64,000 bases of DNA from Phocaeicola fibrisolvens (GCF_025567125.1 NZ_JAOQJI010000003.1:1-64000), one strand, 5' to 3'. Counted from the first letter of the stretch, positions 35,730 to 44,145 are shown. Notes: a model not told the origin generated them from the letters alone. Numbers and translations are program-made.

Positions 35730-36482
35730 TTATAAACTGCATTCAAATAAAAACATTTCACAACAATCATCTATAGCGATTTCCTTTTCAAAGGAAGAAT
35801 AGGTTTTGATTTCCGCAAATCCAACTTCCCTCAAAAAGTCTTCCATTTCACCATATTTATAAAGATGGGTTTGAAAGTCCATAAATTCTTGCTGTAACAA
35901 TTCTGTACCATTATACAGTTCGTAGACACCCGGTGAAAATTGGGTTTGGCTTTGCTCGTCATAGTGATTCTTGCTTTTCAGGATTAAGTCAAATCCTTCT
36001 TCCGTTTTTACGGAAACCGAAACTTTATAGTCTTCATCATCCACGCATCTGTTTGCGATTGTATCAACAGCAAAAACAAACTTCCCTTTCGGCCTCAGAA
36101 TCTCTTTCATCTTCAGCAGAATATTCTTGCATTGACTAATGTCTGTAAACAATGATACCGAACCGGAAGTAATCAGAATATAGTCGAATTTCCCTTCAGG
36201 AGAATAGGTAGTTATGTCTGCCTGAAAGACTTGAGCGTTTGGGGATTTTTGCTTTAATTTATCTAGCATTTCAACAGAAAGGTCTATCCCGCTAATATCA
36301 AACCCTTTCTCCATAAAAGGAATAAGAAAACGACCGCTTCCACACAGCGGTTCTAAAATTTTTTGTTCTCTTTTGGCGTAAGAAAGGTAAAAATTCAATT
36401 CGTCCTGTGGTGCTTTTTTATGCAGGATTTCGTACATTCTGCTACATAAATTCCCGTAATAGTTCTTTTCAAGTATGCTCAT
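35730..36482 (-). CDS. Class I SAM-dependent methyltransferase
   Basis: The 250-aa protein carries the class I motifs: motif I EPLCGSGRFLIPFMEKGFDI (~45-64), an acidic second strand (DLSVEMLDKLKQKSP) and motif IV FDYILITSGSVSLFTD (~100-115). It ends with a beta-rich tail. The substrate cannot be told from the sequence; the motif I Cys-Gly variant occurs in small-molecule methyltransferases. Its start lies ~217 bp from the divergent Crp-type regulator, and a GNAT gene follows after 1 bp. Confidence 0.8.
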   Translation of the reverse strand: MSILEKNYYGNLCSRMYEILHKKAPQDELNFYLSYAKREQKILEPLCGSGRFLIPFMEKGFDISGIDLSVEMLDKLKQKSPNAQVFQADITTYSPEGKFDYILITSGSVSLFTDISQCKNILLKMKEILRPKGKFVFAVDTIANRCVDDEDYKVSVSVKTEEGFDLILKSKNHYDEQSQTQFSPGVYELYNGTELLQQEFMDFQTHLYKYGEMEDFLREVGFAEIKTYSSFEKEIAIDDCCEMFLFECSL

Positions 36483-36609
36483 ATTGTTCTGTTTTTCTAT
36501 TTATGTATCCGAGATGTTATATGGGTATATATGAATGATTTACTAATTCATTTATAAAAAAGCAAATTTAGGTAAAAACGGAGAGATTTTACACCGATAG
36601 ATTAAAGAA

Positions 36610-36694
36610 ATCGTTTTTCTTTAGAGAAACGATAACGTTTTATAATGAAAATCCTTTGTTTTATAGCTCTTATGATTCTAAAATTATAACTTTG
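36610..36694 (+). promoter_or_regulatory. Promoter region of the Crp-type regulator gene
   Basis: An inverted repeat ATCGTTT (36610-36616) / AAACGAT (36627-36633) lies upstream of the -7 box TAACTTTG at 36687-36694. The box ends 4 bp before the ATG at 36699, so the transcript could have almost no leader; alternatively, the ATG at 36702 is used. The dyad lies in the region shared with the divergent methyltransferase gene. Confidence 0.45.
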
Positions 36695-36698
36695 TCCT

Positions 36699-37232
36699 AT
36701 GATGAAAAAACAGCCTGACAATCATCTTTCTATTTTTGAGGGAAGAGAAATATCATTTATTCCATCTAAGACAATGCTATTGGAGGAAGGTAAGGTTGCG
36801 GATAGGTTATATTTTATCCGTAAAGGATGCTTGAGATTGTTTTTCTACAACGAAGGAAAAGATATAACCTTCCAGTTTTTCTTTGAAGGGGATTTCGTGG
36901 CTTCATTTGACAGCCTGTACAAGGGTACGCCGAGCCTGTTCTCTCTGGAAAGCATAGAACCATCCGAAGTTCTGTTTATAAAGAAAGAAGATTTCTACAA
37001 AAAAATGGAAAGCAATCCTTCATTGAGAATGCTATATGAAGAGAAAATTATAGAACGGTTCAGCTTTTACCAGCATCTGTTCCTGTCCCGTATCAAGAAT
37101 ACGCCACAGCAGAGGTATGAAGAACTGTTGAAGGAATATCCCAACATCATCCAGCGGGTTCCGCAACATTATATAGCTTCCTATCTTGGTATCACTCCCG
37201 TCTCGCTTTCCCGTATCAGAAATCGGCGCTAA
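36699..37232 (+). CDS. Crp/Fnr-family transcriptional regulator
   Basis: The 177-aa protein has a cyclic-nucleotide-binding-like beta-roll (LLEEGKVADRLYFIRKGCLRLFF, DITFQFFFEGDFVASFDSLY) and a helix at ~110-130. A C-terminal HTH follows (PQHYIASYLGITPVSLSRIRNRR). The effector-pocket arginine typical of cAMP binders is not evident, so the ligand is unknown. It probably controls the DUF4405 gene downstream, whose upstream region has a CGATAA dyad. It lies divergently from the methyltransferase. Confidence 0.85.
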   Translation: MMKKQPDNHLSIFEGREISFIPSKTMLLEEGKVADRLYFIRKGCLRLFFYNEGKDITFQFFFEGDFVASFDSLYKGTPSLFSLESIEPSEVLFIKKEDFYKKMESNPSLRMLYEEKIIERFSFYQHLFLSRIKNTPQQRYEELLKEYPNIIQRVPQHYIASYLGITPVSLSRIRNRR

Positions 37233-37252
37233 TCTCCATTTCTTTACAATTG

Positions 37253-37272
37253 TTATCGTCCGTTTCCGATAA
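37253..37272 (+). promoter_or_regulatory. Operator-like dyad before the DUF4405 gene
   Basis: The inverted repeat TTATCG (37253-37258) / CGATAA (37267-37272) has an 8-bp spacer and lies directly upstream of a near-match -7 box GATCTTTG, ~35 bp before the ATG at 37308. The CGATAA half also occurs at ~36630 upstream of the Crp-type regulator gene. It is a candidate site for that regulator. Confidence 0.4.
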
Positions 37273-37307
37273 AGTAGTGATCTTTGCACTATTAAATTTG
37301 GAAATGT

Positions 37308-37727
37308 ATGAAAAGAATTTTTGTAATCGACTGGATTTTAATCGTTGTATTCATCGTGTCTGCCATTTCAGGAATTGGTCTGCATATAGCCGGACATGGG
37401 AACAGCCACGAAGTATGGCATAACTGGGCAGAGGTTCATGTCTTGGGCAGTATATTGTTCCTTGTTGCCATCATATTCCATGTGACAACACACTGGGGAT
37501 GGTATAAGGGAATCATAAAAAACGGAATAGGCAGGAAAAGCAAGGTTACAGCAGTCCTGTCTATCATATTTTTATTGCTGTCCGTTACAGGTATCGTATT
37601 ACTTGGAGTAAGCGGAGCAAACTCTCCACTTGGGTTATGGCATTATAAAATAGGCATCATAACGACTGTTATAGCTGTAGGGCATATTATAAAGCGACTT
37701 TCAGTTTTGAAAAAATCATTGAATTAG
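37308..37727 (+). CDS. DUF4405-family membrane protein
   Basis: The 139-aa protein has four transmembrane segments and several histidines in or near them (IGLHIAGHGNSHEVWHNWAEVHVLG, ATIFHVTTHWGWYKG-like stretch at ~55-68, GLWHYKIGII). This is the DUF4405/cytochrome b-like pattern, in which the histidines may bind haem. It is co-directional with the Crp/Fnr-type gene, 75 bp downstream of it, so a redox-related role under that regulator is inferred. It converges on the relaxase gene with 27 bp between stops. Confidence 0.75.
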   Translation: MKRIFVIDWILIVVFIVSAISGIGLHIAGHGNSHEVWHNWAEVHVLGSILFLVAIIFHVTTHWGWYKGIIKNGIGRKSKVTAVLSIIFLLLSVTGIVLLGVSGANSPLGLWHYKIGIITTVIAVGHIIKRLSVLKKSLN

Positions 37728-37754
37728 GAAACTGTGACCAGTTTATCGCGTCTG

Positions 37755-39320
37755 TCATCTTTTTATTGAATGTCCGTCATCAATATCATCATAGCTACCT
37801 TTCTGTCCAACTTCCCACTCACGTTTCTCGCCATGACTGCCACCACCTACATCACGCAGCTTGGTTTTGCCTGAGAAACGTGAAGTAGACTTTGTTTGTT
37901 GTTGGTATTTTTGTAGTTCAATATGTTTCACAGATTGTTTCTTTAGCCGGTCAAGATTGAAGTTTTCTTCAGTAAGATTTATAATGATATGCTGCTTGAA
38001 ATTTATAGCATAAGTTACATCTTCTTCCTGACGGATAATGAAGCCTTCTTCATGCAGTCGGCTTCTGATAGAGGTTACTGTTTCATCATTGAATATCTCA
38101 CGCAGACGGTTCACTGCATCAGTGTAGTAGTGTGTTCTTTCCGGAGATATATCTACTAAATCTTTCCGTGAGACTTTGAATATCTTACAAAGCAAATCCC
38201 GTTCAGCCTCAGTAGCCGGACTGAACACCTCAACCATAGCTATACGGTTGTTACGGTCAATAGCCTCTGCCATAAAAGGTTTCAACGGACGGCTTTGACC
38301 ATCAAAATAGATGATGCCTTTCTTGATATAAGCACGCTGCTTCCTGATTTTACTGTATATTTCACTCTGGGTAATCTTAGGATTAAGTGTCAGTAATCGG
38401 TCAATATAGTCCTCAATTCGATTGAACCGTTCTTCAGGAGTAGCGAAGTCCAGAAGTTCCTCTACAGCCAGCACTCTTGCACCATGAATGACGGTCTTGT
38501 TTGAATGATCAACTAGCATATATCCGTATGGAGAATCCTTCTTGCCGAAGAACACAATGTCAATACCGAACTTCGTTTTCAGTTCCTTCTGCAGTTCCTC
38601 CTTGTTGGAACTTACATCACGGTACTTCTTTAATATACTTCTGAGCTGACGGCAACGAGCCCTTTCCCGATAACCGCTCTTGAAAAGACTTTCTATTTCA
38701 GTAAAAGGGATTTCCTTCTGAACCTTTCCACCATGCTTGACGAATACATTCCCATCTTTCTGATAGACTTCATATCCCATGGAAACCATTATTGCCTTGA
38801 ACTGGGCAAATGAAGAGAACGTGTATAGCTTGGCCAAATTAATGTCATCTTCCGTTTTCTTCTTCCTGTCGTTACCAAGAATACGGTCTATTACCTCCTG
38901 AGAACGTCTGCGTTCATGGCTGTGCTGAATCTTTCTTCCATCAGGTGCCACTCTCGAAGTGATGATATGAAGATGGGTATTCTCCGTGTCATAATGAGAA
39001 TAAACAAGCAACGGCTGACCGGATTCTCCGTATCCCATTTCCTTGAGATACTGGTGTGCAAAATCCAGCAACTCATCTTCCGACATTTCGTGTCCCTTAC
39101 ATGATATGGCCACATGAAACTGTGGTTTCCTGATTCTGCTGTTCTGTGAACTGTACTTCTGGAGATAACCAACCAGCTCACTCGGGGTAGGTTTGTGAAA
39201 TGTTCCGAGTGAACCAAAATTCTGAATCTCGATAAGCCGTGCAACACCTTTCGATACTTTATGTTCATTGTAACCTACAGCATGGAAGTTCGTACTTCCC
39301 GGTAATATGGTTGCTATCAT
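37755..39320 (-). CDS. Conjugative relaxase (MOBP-like, Relaxase family PF03432)
   Basis: The 521-aa protein has the HUH relaxase signature in YSHYDTENTHLHIITSRV (His109, His116, His118) after the N-terminal GSTNFHAVGYN segment. A long C-terminal region of mixed helices follows. Such relaxases nick oriT and stay attached to the transferred strand. It lies downstream of the MobC-like gene, with ~118 bp between them, and the oriT candidate is upstream of that gene. The catalytic tyrosine is not identified; Tyr17 is one candidate. Confidence 0.87.
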   Translation of the reverse strand: MIATILPGSTNFHAVGYNEHKVSKGVARLIEIQNFGSLGTFHKPTPSELVGYLQKYSSQNSRIRKPQFHVAISCKGHEMSEDELLDFAHQYLKEMGYGESGQPLLVYSHYDTENTHLHIITSRVAPDGRKIQHSHERRRSQEVIDRILGNDRKKKTEDDINLAKLYTFSSFAQFKAIMVSMGYEVYQKDGNVFVKHGGKVQKEIPFTEIESLFKSGYRERARCRQLRSILKKYRDVSSNKEELQKELKTKFGIDIVFFGKKDSPYGYMLVDHSNKTVIHGARVLAVEELLDFATPEERFNRIEDYIDRLLTLNPKITQSEIYSKIRKQRAYIKKGIIYFDGQSRPLKPFMAEAIDRNNRIAMVEVFSPATEAERDLLCKIFKVSRKDLVDISPERTHYYTDAVNRLREIFNDETVTSIRSRLHEEGFIIRQEEDVTYAINFKQHIIINLTEENFNLDRLKKQSVKHIELQKYQQQTKSTSRFSGKTKLRDVGGGSHGEKREWEVGQKGSYDDIDDGHSIKR

Positions 39321-39438
39321 ATTGAATCTTAATTTATCAAGGTTTTAGTGACTGAGTAACCGAAATACTTCAAGCTCATTAATCTATGGTTACACAATAA
39401 TAATATCAGAAATGATTGAATACCATGTAACTAATAAC

Positions 39439-39837
39439 TCAGATTCTGACAGCTTTCTGTGTCAGAGAATCAAGGTCTTTCTTTATTCGGTTCAATGTTT
39501 CCTGAGTTTCGAGGATAATTGGTAACAGAACCTCCTGGATATAGCCGGGTGCGAGTAATCCGGCTACCGCAAGCTCATTGGCACGTTTAACCGACTGATT
39601 AAGGTTTCCTCCAGCCCAGGAAAGTTCATTCTGATATTTACGATAAAACAAACCCAAATCATTCATCAGTTCGAGTTGCCTTTTGGTTCCGATATTTGAA
39701 TACTCTGCCAGTGCTGAGCGTATATAATGACTCACAGATGAATAGGAGGCAGATTTCTCCTTAAATTGTTGTACTTCCTCCGGTGTCATTCTGACCTTGA
39801 TGTACTTGGTTCTCTGATTCTTCATACTTGGATACAT
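39439..39837 (-). CDS. MobC-like mobilisation protein
   Basis: The 132-aa protein has an N-terminal ribbon-helix-helix-like segment (KYIKVRMTPEEVQQFKEKSASYSSVSHYIRSALAEYS in shortened form). The MobC region with GGNLNQSVKRANELA (~75-90) follows. It is a typical relaxosome accessory protein that opens oriT. ATGs at 39837 and 39825 are possible starts. The gene starts ~25 bp from the first stem-loop of the proposed oriT. Confidence 0.82.
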   Translation of the reverse strand: MYPSMKNQRTKYIKVRMTPEEVQQFKEKSASYSSVSHYIRSALAEYSNIGTKRQLELMNDLGLFYRKYQNELSWAGGNLNQSVKRANELAVAGLLAPGYIQEVLLPIILETQETLNRIKKDLDSLTQKAVRI

Positions 39838-39859
39838 TGGTGGTTAGGTTCCCCGGACC

Positions 39860-39960
39860 ATCTTTCGCCATGCGAAACAGCGGCCAGCCGCTCCGATGCA
39901 CCAGCATTCGGCAAGTTACTTTTGTGAGTACGAAACGGAGTTTTGTGGCCACAAAAGTAC
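39860..39960. other. Candidate origin of transfer (oriT)
   Basis: Directly upstream of the mob genes lie three compact dyads in ~100 GC-richer bases: TTCGC/GCGAA (39864-39876), AGCGG/CCGCT (39879-39892) and the perfect 16-bp palindrome TTTTGTGGCCACAAAA (39941-39956). An outer inverted pair ACTTTTGTG (39919-39927) / CACAAAAGT (39950-39958) encloses the last. TACTTTTG boxes at 39917-39924 (plus) and 39952-39959 (minus) match the -7 consensus, so mob promoters overlap it. The nick site cannot be read. Confidence 0.55.
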
Positions 39961-40699
39961 AACTTGCTTGGAAAACTCTGCACGGCAGAAAGATACCTTC
40001 CGGGAATGATTATTACACCCAAATTTACCGGGGAAAGCCGTTGCAAACCGAAATCAACAACACAATTCTTTGGAGGCATATTCCAGCTTACCATGAACTG
40101 TAGCACCAGTTATATAAGAAACTCCATATAGCGTATTATTGTTATATAGAGTTTTTAAGACGTTTGAAACTAATTTACATGTATTCAGAAACAGAAGCTT
40201 CTGGTATTATTTAATCTTTGGATTATACTAATTTTGGTAATCAGAAAATAATATTTCGTATTCTTCGGTTGAATAAACCAAAGTTTCAAAAACACAAAAG
40301 ATGTAGTTATATGGGATAGATGGCTATTGTTCTCATAAAACCTATATCCAATATAATATGTAGTCCCGATACAATGATAGCATGGTAAAAGTAACCTGCT
40401 TATCTAAGTTATTGGAATCTCAATAAAAGGGAAAATGAAATCTTGTAGCTGATTCAGCTGATGAAATGGCTATCGGGAAATCTTATTTTATCTGAACTGT
40501 ATTGCAGAAACATTCAGGTAGAATAACCCTGTAATCAGAGTCTGGAGAGACCTCGTTATCATGGTGATATAACATTGATAATCAGTAAAAAATCTACTCG
40601 AACAACAAGAAAATAGTGTTGCGTAAATTTCTGTATCTCATTGATTTTTAGTATATTTATATAATTAATAAGCTCTTATACTCATAAATATTACACGTT
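39961..40699. other. Intergenic region with one hairpin
   Basis: No convincing gene is seen. The only clear structure is an inverted repeat AAACTCCATATA (40119-40130) / TATATAGAGTTT (40143-40154) with one mismatch and a following T run, which looks like a terminator. The rest is AT-rich. Part of it (39961-40100) may belong to the oriT. Confidence 0.4.
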
Positions 40700-40912
40700 A
40701 TGTTTGAACTACTGTTTATTATATATCTACTGCCGGTACTTATTATCGGTATGCTACTCTTGAAACTGGTATTCTGGCTTTTAAGGATTGTCATACGTTT
40801 GGCTGTATGGCTGGTTAAGAAAACCTTTATACTTATATGGAAGCTCATCATACTTGTCTTTGCTATAATTATAGGCCGTGAAATTATGCTTTGGAATCAA
40901 CCGGACAAATAG
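40700..40912 (+). CDS. Small hydrophobic membrane protein
   Basis: The 70-aa protein is almost entirely hydrophobic, with two or three transmembrane stretches (LLFIIYLLPVLIIGMLLLKLV, then VWLVKKTFILIWKLIILVFAI). It ends with a polar tail (REIMLWNQPDK). No family is recognised. Its own hairpin terminator follows at 40915. Small hydrophobic ORFs like this can be toxins, entry-exclusion proteins or mating-pore accessories, but the sequence does not decide. Confidence 0.5.
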   Translation: MFELLFIIYLLPVLIIGMLLLKLVFWLLRIVIRLAVWLVKKTFILIWKLIILVFAIIIGREIMLWNQPDK

Positions 40913-40914
40913 AA

Positions 40915-40947
40915 AGAACCGCACCAATATGATAATGGTACGGTTCT
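40915..40947 (+). terminator. Hairpin terminator
   Basis: AGAACCGCACC (40915-40925) pairs with GGTACGGTTCT (40937-40947), one mismatch, directly after the 70-aa gene. Confidence 0.65.
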
Positions 40948-41002
40948 GATAAAGATAAGTAGAATCCTCCCTTTATGTTAATGGCTTGTTCTGTTTTGTC
41001 GA

Positions 41003-42499
41003 TTACATGAAACCTTTTCCCTTGCTTCTTTCATATACAACTTCTTTCTTGGAATCACAATTCATAAGACGGAACTGAACCATACATCCGGTAGGAATAT
41101 CCTTAGGTAACTGTTCAACCAGTCTGTCGATAACCTGGTCTACATTACTGAAACCAATGTCTGTTATTTCACCGATAACGTTACCTTTGAAATATGCACG
41201 TCCATAGATCATCATCTTTTTGGTGATACGGAACATCTTGTCTGCCGGTGTCTCGAAGTCACGTGCTTTGCCCTGTTTGCTCTTCTTGCTACTGAAGAAA
41301 ATGAAGTCAATCACTTTGGCATTTAGTTCCCAGGCAGGAGTGAAGTCTATCTTAACATAGCCTCTTGTAATATTCAGTCCATGACTGTGGTTCATGCCGA
41401 AGGCAACCTCATACAGATTGGCATCACAGTCATTCTGTGCAATGGTAGCCCATGTATGACGAAAAGTATAATAACAGTAGTAATCCTCCTTCTTCATTCC
41501 CATATCGGCACATATCTTTCTGATTCCAATGTTTACGTTGGCATTGAAACTGTCCGGATTGCTGTAACGCTTATGGAACTTGAAAAGATATTCGTCATTC
41601 TCGTCTGAAAGATACTTATCAAATGTGGCCTGAATGAACGGTTCCACACGCATTTCAATATAGGCTTCGTCTTTCCGACTGTGCTTTGTCTTAGCTCTTT
41701 TATATCCGATAACTCCATCCTTATAGTTTTCTTTTTTAAGTTCAAAAATATCTACGGTGTTTATTCCGCCCAAACACAAGGATAGGAGTGCCACGTCTCT
41801 GCCCAGTTCCGGAAGAGAGGAAATCATTTTGGTTTCCGGTAGGGGGCGATTGAAGAATTCCCTACATGCCTCTGCACTGATGGCTCTTTGAACCGTACTG
41901 TCAGATTTAGGAATGGATACCTTTAACCAAGGATTGTATTTGATTCGCACGATACCACGTTCTTCATCGTTCAGTTCTATAAGTGCCCTTTTGAATATCT
42001 GTCTTAAACAGGTTGGGTACATTTCTTTCGCCCTGTTTGTCAACGAAAGGCTATTAATCCATCTTGTCAAAACAGAAGATGACAAGTGAGTAAACATAAC
42101 TCTGGTTGTTCCCAAATATCTTTCGAGGTGGTTTACAGCCAGGCGATAATTCTTTGCATTACGTTCATGTCCTTCAGAGGCCATGCGGTTAATGAACCTT
42201 GTTGCATAGTCACTAAAGCATACTTCCATATCAGAGTTCATTAAGTATTCTATTAATTCTGTTACAGAGTATCCTGACACATCTTTACGATTTACAAGTT
42301 CTGTATAACGAAGTATTTCCTGTGCACAATATTTATTTATGACAGCATCCTTAATCTCTCCAGATTTGGATAACTGTTTGTCAGTAACGAATTTATCAGT
42401 CTTAATATACCCTGATTTTGAACGATGAAGTACTCGAATGTACACTTGGTAAAAGCCGTCAGCTCGCTTATACCTTACAATAGTCTTAAATGTTGCCAT
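41003..42499 (-). CDS. int: ICE integrase (tyrosine recombinase, conjugative-transposon type)
   Basis: The 498-aa recombinase has an N-terminal arm-binding domain (residues ~1-75), a core-binding domain (~90-200) and a catalytic domain. The catalytic domain has YTFRHTWATIAQ (Arg347 in an HxxR-like box with Tyr for His), HSHGLNITRGY (His371/373, nucleophile Tyr381) and a Lys-rich strand (KRAKTKHS, ~267-274). At the usual first Arg the sequence is GGINTVDI, with Asn247 instead. IntDOT of CTnDOT also lacks this Arg. The gene runs towards the oriT and has repeated 11-bp-period sites directly upstream. Confidence 0.9.
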   Translation of the reverse strand: MATFKTIVRYKRADGFYQVYIRVLHRSKSGYIKTDKFVTDKQLSKSGEIKDAVINKYCAQEILRYTELVNRKDVSGYSVTELIEYLMNSDMEVCFSDYATRFINRMASEGHERNAKNYRLAVNHLERYLGTTRVMFTHLSSSVLTRWINSLSLTNRAKEMYPTCLRQIFKRALIELNDEERGIVRIKYNPWLKVSIPKSDSTVQRAISAEACREFFNRPLPETKMISSLPELGRDVALLSLCLGGINTVDIFELKKENYKDGVIGYKRAKTKHSRKDEAYIEMRVEPFIQATFDKYLSDENDEYLFKFHKRYSNPDSFNANVNIGIRKICADMGMKKEDYYCYYTFRHTWATIAQNDCDANLYEVAFGMNHSHGLNITRGYVKIDFTPAWELNAKVIDFIFFSSKKSKQGKARDFETPADKMFRITKKMMIYGRAYFKGNVIGEITDIGFSNVDQVIDRLVEQLPKDIPTGCMVQFRLMNCDSKKEVVYERSKGKGFM

Positions 42500-42526
42500 A
42501 CCTTATTGATTTACAGTTGTTTTACT

Positions 42527-42911
42527 TTTGTAAGTTCTTTGTAAGCGTACCCTCTCAGTTTTGTAAGCTATTTGTAAGCAAGTACCGTTTATTTGGCTCA
42601 TTTTTTGCGGACAAATGCACGAACCGCCTAAAAACAACTTAGGCTGTAATGTCTGAAAAACAGCCCATTACAGCCTAAATCAATGATTATCTTATACTAT
42701 TTATGCTTCCTCTATTGCAGCCTGCGCCACTTTCAGATGGGATTGAAAATCAGAATCTTATGCAACTTTAGCAAGTGATTTGTAAGTTTGTGATTATCAT
42801 TCCTGGTAATAGTACATAAAAAGTAGTCTTATTCCTCTATCGCAGCTTGTGCCTCTTTAATTCATATCTGAATATCAGTAGCTTTCCTTTGCTTTGTAAG
42901 TAGTTTGTAAG
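42527..42911. repeat. Paired TTTGTAAG repeats upstream of the integrase (candidate attP arm sites)
   Basis: Four pairs of the octamer TTTGTAAG, each with an 11-bp period, lie upstream of the integrase gene: 42527/42538, 42560/42571, 42768 (degenerate TTAGCAAG)/42779 and 42893/42904. Pairs 1 and 2 are 33 bp apart, three helical turns. Pairs 3 and 4 lie in a diverged 125-bp tandem duplication (42707-42831 and from 42832), whose copies both begin TTCCTCTAT. This regular phasing suits integrase arm-type binding sites, so attP is probably nearby; the core site is not identified. Confidence 0.6.
42639..42678. terminator. Hairpin in the integrase upstream region
   Basis: A perfect 13-bp inverted repeat, TTAGGCTGTAATG (42639-42651) / CATTACAGCCTAA (42666-42678), lies between the second and third arm-site pairs. 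It may be a terminator or part of the att region. Confidence 0.55.
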
Positions 42912-43017
42912 TTTCAGGACTCTTCCTTTTTATGGATTACTTAAAAAAGGTAAGCTGCAAAATGGTTTTAATCATTGAATTATCTGTATGGGTACTACAG
43001 ATGAAATAATTAATATC

Positions 43018-43476
43018 TTATTCCTTTCTCCTTTCTTTTAATAGTTCAATAATCATATCTTTATCCTTCAGGTTTGAATCAAGACGTAAAATTTGTGAGT
43101 TCAGACTCTCTATCTGTTCTTTCAGAAGCTTGATTGTTTCCCTCAGGTTCTCCGTTTCTTTCTTTTCGTTGGATAATTGTACAGCAAGTTCCGCGTCACC
43201 TATCAGGTTATTCGCATTTCCCTCCAAGGCAACGGCTGCAAGATGTGCCGATATATTATGTTGTTTCGGACAGAAAAGGGAAAAGAAATTGAAGTCCAAT
43301 GCTTCGCTGACTTTAATAAGCCTGCTTGTCTCCATTGTCTCCCTTTCCAGTATGCGGTTTATGTGCTGCTGCGGTACACCTATTTTACGTCCCAGCTCAG
43401 ATTTGCTCAATCCAAGCTCGTTACGTCTTTTGTCGATAGCCTGACCTACATGCACGTGTTTTATGTCATTATCCAT
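43018..43476 (-). CDS. XRE-family repressor with coiled-coil tail
   Basis: The 152-aa protein has an XRE helix-turn-helix (residues ~10-65, IDKRRNELGLSKSELGRKIGVPQQHINRIL). A C-terminal coiled coil of ~50 residues follows (ENLRETIKLLKEQIESLNSQIL), probably for oligomerisation. It lies divergently from the small plus-strand genes and probably represses them and itself through the dyad at 43545-43565. A role in controlling excision or transfer is likely but inferred from position. Confidence 0.82.
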   Translation of the reverse strand: MDNDIKHVHVGQAIDKRRNELGLSKSELGRKIGVPQQHINRILERETMETSRLIKVSEALDFNFFSLFCPKQHNISAHLAAVALEGNANNLIGDAELAVQLSNEKKETENLRETIKLLKEQIESLNSQILRLDSNLKDKDMIIELLKERRKE

Positions 43477-43544
43477 GCGATTCCTTCAATAAATACATCT
43501 TAAACAATAAATCATCAAACAAATATTTGGTTATATAAACCATT

Positions 43545-43565
43545 TTACGTTACTTTGTGACGTAA
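43545..43565. promoter_or_regulatory. Operator-like dyad between divergent XRE and small genes
   Basis: TTACGT (43545-43550) and ACGTAA (43560-43565) form an inverted repeat with a 9-bp spacer in the divergent promoter region. A second dyad, ATTCA/TGAAT, lies ~5 bp downstream. The position suits repressor binding by the XRE protein. Confidence 0.5.
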
Positions 43566-43620
43566 CCTATTCATTTGGTGAATACAAAGTTAAACATTAA
43601 ATATTAAACATCCAACAATT

Positions 43621-43812
43621 ATGTCTGAAAACTTAGAAAAAATCCGTCCGGCACTTGTTGCCCTTGAAGTAGGTGAATCCGTTTCATTCCCCATTTCACG
43701 TTTGAAAAGCGTCCGTACACAGGCCTCAGAGCTTGGTGCCATTTATAACCGTCAGTTCAAGACCAGGACTGACAGGGAAAACCACACCATTACGGTCAAA
43801 CGAATAGTATAG
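43621..43812 (+). CDS. Small basic protein of unknown function
   Basis: The 63-aa protein has a strand-helix-strand feel (EVGESVSFPISRLKSVRTQASELGAIYNRQF) and ends in basic strands (DRENHTITVKRIV). No family is recognised, but very similar small proteins are common beside primase and excisionase genes in Bacteroides elements, so an excision or DNA-binding role is plausible. It lies 18 bp before the next gene and is divergent from the XRE repressor. Confidence 0.6.
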   Translation: MSENLEKIRPALVALEVGESVSFPISRLKSVRTQASELGAIYNRQFKTRTDRENHTITVKRIV

Positions 43813-43830
43813 AAATCAAATCAGGTTCAT

Positions 43831-44145
43831 ATGAAGATATTACAGTTTCTGGACCATCTTATACCATACGAAACATTTCTGAATGACCTTTCCTCCAGAA
43901 TTGTCAGGCAATTGAAAGCCGACAAGGATGATCCTGAATTCATCAGCCAGAGGAAGGCATACGAGCTGTTTGGCCGCAGGAATGTAGAACGGTGGAAACG
44001 TCAGGGAAAGGTGGTTTCCTACAAAAGACCCGGTAAGGTGGAATACCGCACGGCAGACCTCAGGCTCTTGCAGCGTACCACCCAGGACTATTTTGATGGA
44101 AGTCTGCCAAAACAGGCCGAAAGACCAGTCAAAAGAGATAAATGA
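43831..44145 (+). CDS. Small DNA-binding protein, excisionase-like
   Basis: The 104-aa protein carries a winged-helix-like segment (ISQRKAYELFGRRNVERWKRQGKVVSYKRPGKVEYRTADL in shortened form; ~48-87), resembling the HTH_17/excisionase family. A N-terminal coiled segment is present. It fits the excision-gene cluster of Bacteroidetes conjugative transposons (xis-type proteins). A stretch of ~205 bp with a structured-RNA candidate separates it from the next gene. Confidence 0.65.
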   Translation: MKILQFLDHLIPYETFLNDLSSRIVRQLKADKDDPEFISQRKAYELFGRRNVERWKRQGKVVSYKRPGKVEYRTADLRLLQRTTQDYFDGSLPKQAERPVKRDK

